A program made the position numbers and the translations under genes. From Paenibacillus rhizovicinus (GTDB taxonomy: Bacteria; Bacillota; Bacilli; Paenibacillales; Paenibacillaceae), in the NCBI RefSeq assembly GCF_010365285.1, contig NZ_CP048286.1:4103501-4167500 (forward strand): a stretch of 64,000 nucleotides of DNA, written 5' to 3'. Position 1 is the first letter of the stretch; every line of letters starts with the position of its first letter. The notes under the pieces were generated by a model that had not been told where the DNA came from, did no database searches, and saw nothing but the letters and a program-made list of their open reading frames with translations. Shown in pieces: positions 63,037 to 64,000 of the stretch.

Positions 63037-64000
63037 ATGAATCAGTACAGCAATTACGTGCCACAACAGCATCAATGGCTGGGTCAAGTGATGAAAGCGG
63101 AGCAAATCATTCTGGACGGGCACCTTCCGCCGATGGAGCAGCTGCTTGCCATTCCGGCGGAAATAAGAATGAAGTCCCCCCTATTGCTTCGCGTCGAGTG
63201 CGAGAACGGTTTGCTTCATGGGCAGCTAGCGGGGTCGAAACAGCGGTTGGAAGCCGCGCTGCGCGGGTTCGCCGCACAGGCCGACGAGTCCGCGATGTTG
63301 ACGATGATGGCGATGCTCGGTCTTTTATATATTCAAGTCGGTGACAAACAGGAGTCGAAGCCGTTTATGTCACAGCTTGAACAGGAGTGGAAGCGCAACC
63401 CGGAGAACTGCAGCGGATTCGTTCCTTGGGCGTTGGCCCGTGCCGCGGCGAACGCGGGGGACCTTGTCTCTCGGATGGAGGATGTGCCGGAGTTGCTGAT
63501 GGCTGCGGCGGAACGGTTCAGGGAAGAGGGACGGCCGCTATGGGCTAGTTTCGTTCTGCTGGACGGATTGATTTTCGATCCGCGGAAGCGGACGCATCCG
63601 GACTGGCAGTTCTGGATGAATTGGCTGAAACGGCGTACGGAGGAGCAGTCGCTTACGGAGGATGTTTTGCGCGTGTTGACGAGCGTCAATCGGGATAAGG
63701 GCATGTGCGGGCGGCTTCCCGCCCGTTATGCCTATCTGACGAAAGCCGTTTTATTGAACGAAGCGGAAGAGCGGCTGCCGGAAGAGCTGAGCGATGATGT
63801 CGAGAGCGGCATTTACGCCGCCGGAGCGGCGATTAGGAGGCAATTGGCGGAAGGGATGCTTGACGCTGCGGCCGAGGGGCTCCGGTTGCTCGATCGGCAG
63901 CGCCGGCTCGTGTCCACGCCTGCGATCGAGCAGCTGGCCGCCGAATTGCGGGCAAAGTTAGAATTGCGGGCACAAGCGGCGAATGCCGCTCAAGCGTCGG
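63037..64000 (+). CDS. unidentified protein, 5' part (cut by window end)
   Basis: Open from the ATG at 63037 to the right edge (321 codons, no stop). GGTGAGG ends 6 bases before this ATG; the ATG at 63031 touches the binding site. The product is helical and Leu/Ala/Glu-rich with recurring pairs of helices (MEQLLAIPAEIRMKSPLLLR, MLTMMAMLGLLYIQVGDKQE, GMLDAAAEGLRLLDRQRRLV), like a TPR or MalT/BTAD-type regulator repeat region. No membrane segment or signal. The missing C-terminus would decide whether it is a transcription activator. Confidence 0.7.
   Translation, partial: MNQYSNYVPQQHQWLGQVMKAEQIILDGHLPPMEQLLAIPAEIRMKSPLLLRVECENGLLHGQLAGSKQRLEAALRGFAAQADESAMLTMMAMLGLLYIQVGDKQESKPFMSQLEQEWKRNPENCSGFVPWALARAAANAGDLVSRMEDVPELLMAAAERFREEGRPLWASFVLLDGLIFDPRKRTHPDWQFWMNWLKRRTEEQSLTEDVLRVLTSVNRDKGMCGRLPARYAYLTKAVLLNEAEERLPEELSDDVESGIYAAGAAIRRQLAEGMLDAAAEGLRLLDRQRRLVSTPAIEQLAAELRAKLELRAQAANAAQAS

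Overview
The window reads as a chromosomal segment of a low-to-mid GC, spore-former-type Firmicute, most likely Paenibacillaceae (Paenibacillus or Cohnella-like). The grounds are gene order (comF, flgM-flgN-flgK-flgL-yviE-fliW-csrA-hag, hpf-secA-prfB, ftsEX-ctpA-minJ-uvrBA, all syntenic with the Bacillus subtilis comFA-uvrA region), strong GGAGG-type ribosome binding sites with frequent GTG/TTG starts, and Bacillus-type sigma-A and sigma-D promoters. No tRNA, rRNA or CRISPR array was seen.

Layout. 1-2.0 kb: end of comFA, comFC, yvyF. 2.1-13.3 kb: late flagellar genes, starting at a perfect sigma-D promoter in front of flgM: flgM, flgN, flgK, flgL, yviE, fliW, csrA, two near-identical flagellin genes, flaG, fliD, fliS and a fliT-like gene. 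Between the flagellin genes lie an IS1182-type element, flanked by a 27-bp duplication of the first flagellin terminator, and a collapsed group II intron. 13.4-28.2 kb: a flagellin modification island with two Maf-type (DUF115) glycosyltransferases, a legionaminic-acid pathway (legB, legC, legI, legG, ptmE, legF) interrupted by three unassigned modifier genes (PLP-fold enzyme, SAM methyltransferase, FemAB-like transferase), an IS630-type remnant, and a convergent flagellin lysine N-methylase (fliB). 28.5-33.4 kb: cold shock protein, hpf, secA and prfB with its programmed +1 frameshift. 33.6-34.7 kb: a YitT-family protein with a repeat-coded N-terminus. 34.8-43.3 kb: arginine biosynthesis, argC-J-B-D-F and argG-argH, split by a large palindromic repeat. 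43.6-51.2 kb: a VanW-family protein (minus strand), then ftsE, ftsX, an M23 peptidase, ctpA and a minJ-like gene. 51.3-56.4 kb: uvrB-uvrA behind a possible LexA operator. 56.6-64 kb: a sulfite/nitrite reductase, a small membrane protein, a TIM-barrel isomerase, a long U32 protein, and the start of an unidentified gene.

How the parts work together. The flagellin circuit can be followed almost end to end: FlgM restrains sigma-D; sigma-D promoters drive flgM and hag; CsrA can bind a hairpin in both hag leaders and is antagonised by FliW; FliS, FliD and FlaG handle export and capping; two Mafs could transfer a CMP-activated nonulosonic acid to flagellin; FliB could methylate flagellin lysines. 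All 13 amino-acid differences between the flagellins fall in residues 152-175, the exposed and probably glycosylated part.

The best candidate for an undescribed system is the sugar island: the dedicated N-acetyltransferase LegH is not visible, and a PLP-fold protein, a methyltransferase and a FemAB-like (aminoacyl or acyl) transferase sit in the middle of the pathway. This suggests a legionaminic acid derivative carrying an aminoacyl, possibly N-methylated, substituent. That is inference and needs chemistry to confirm.
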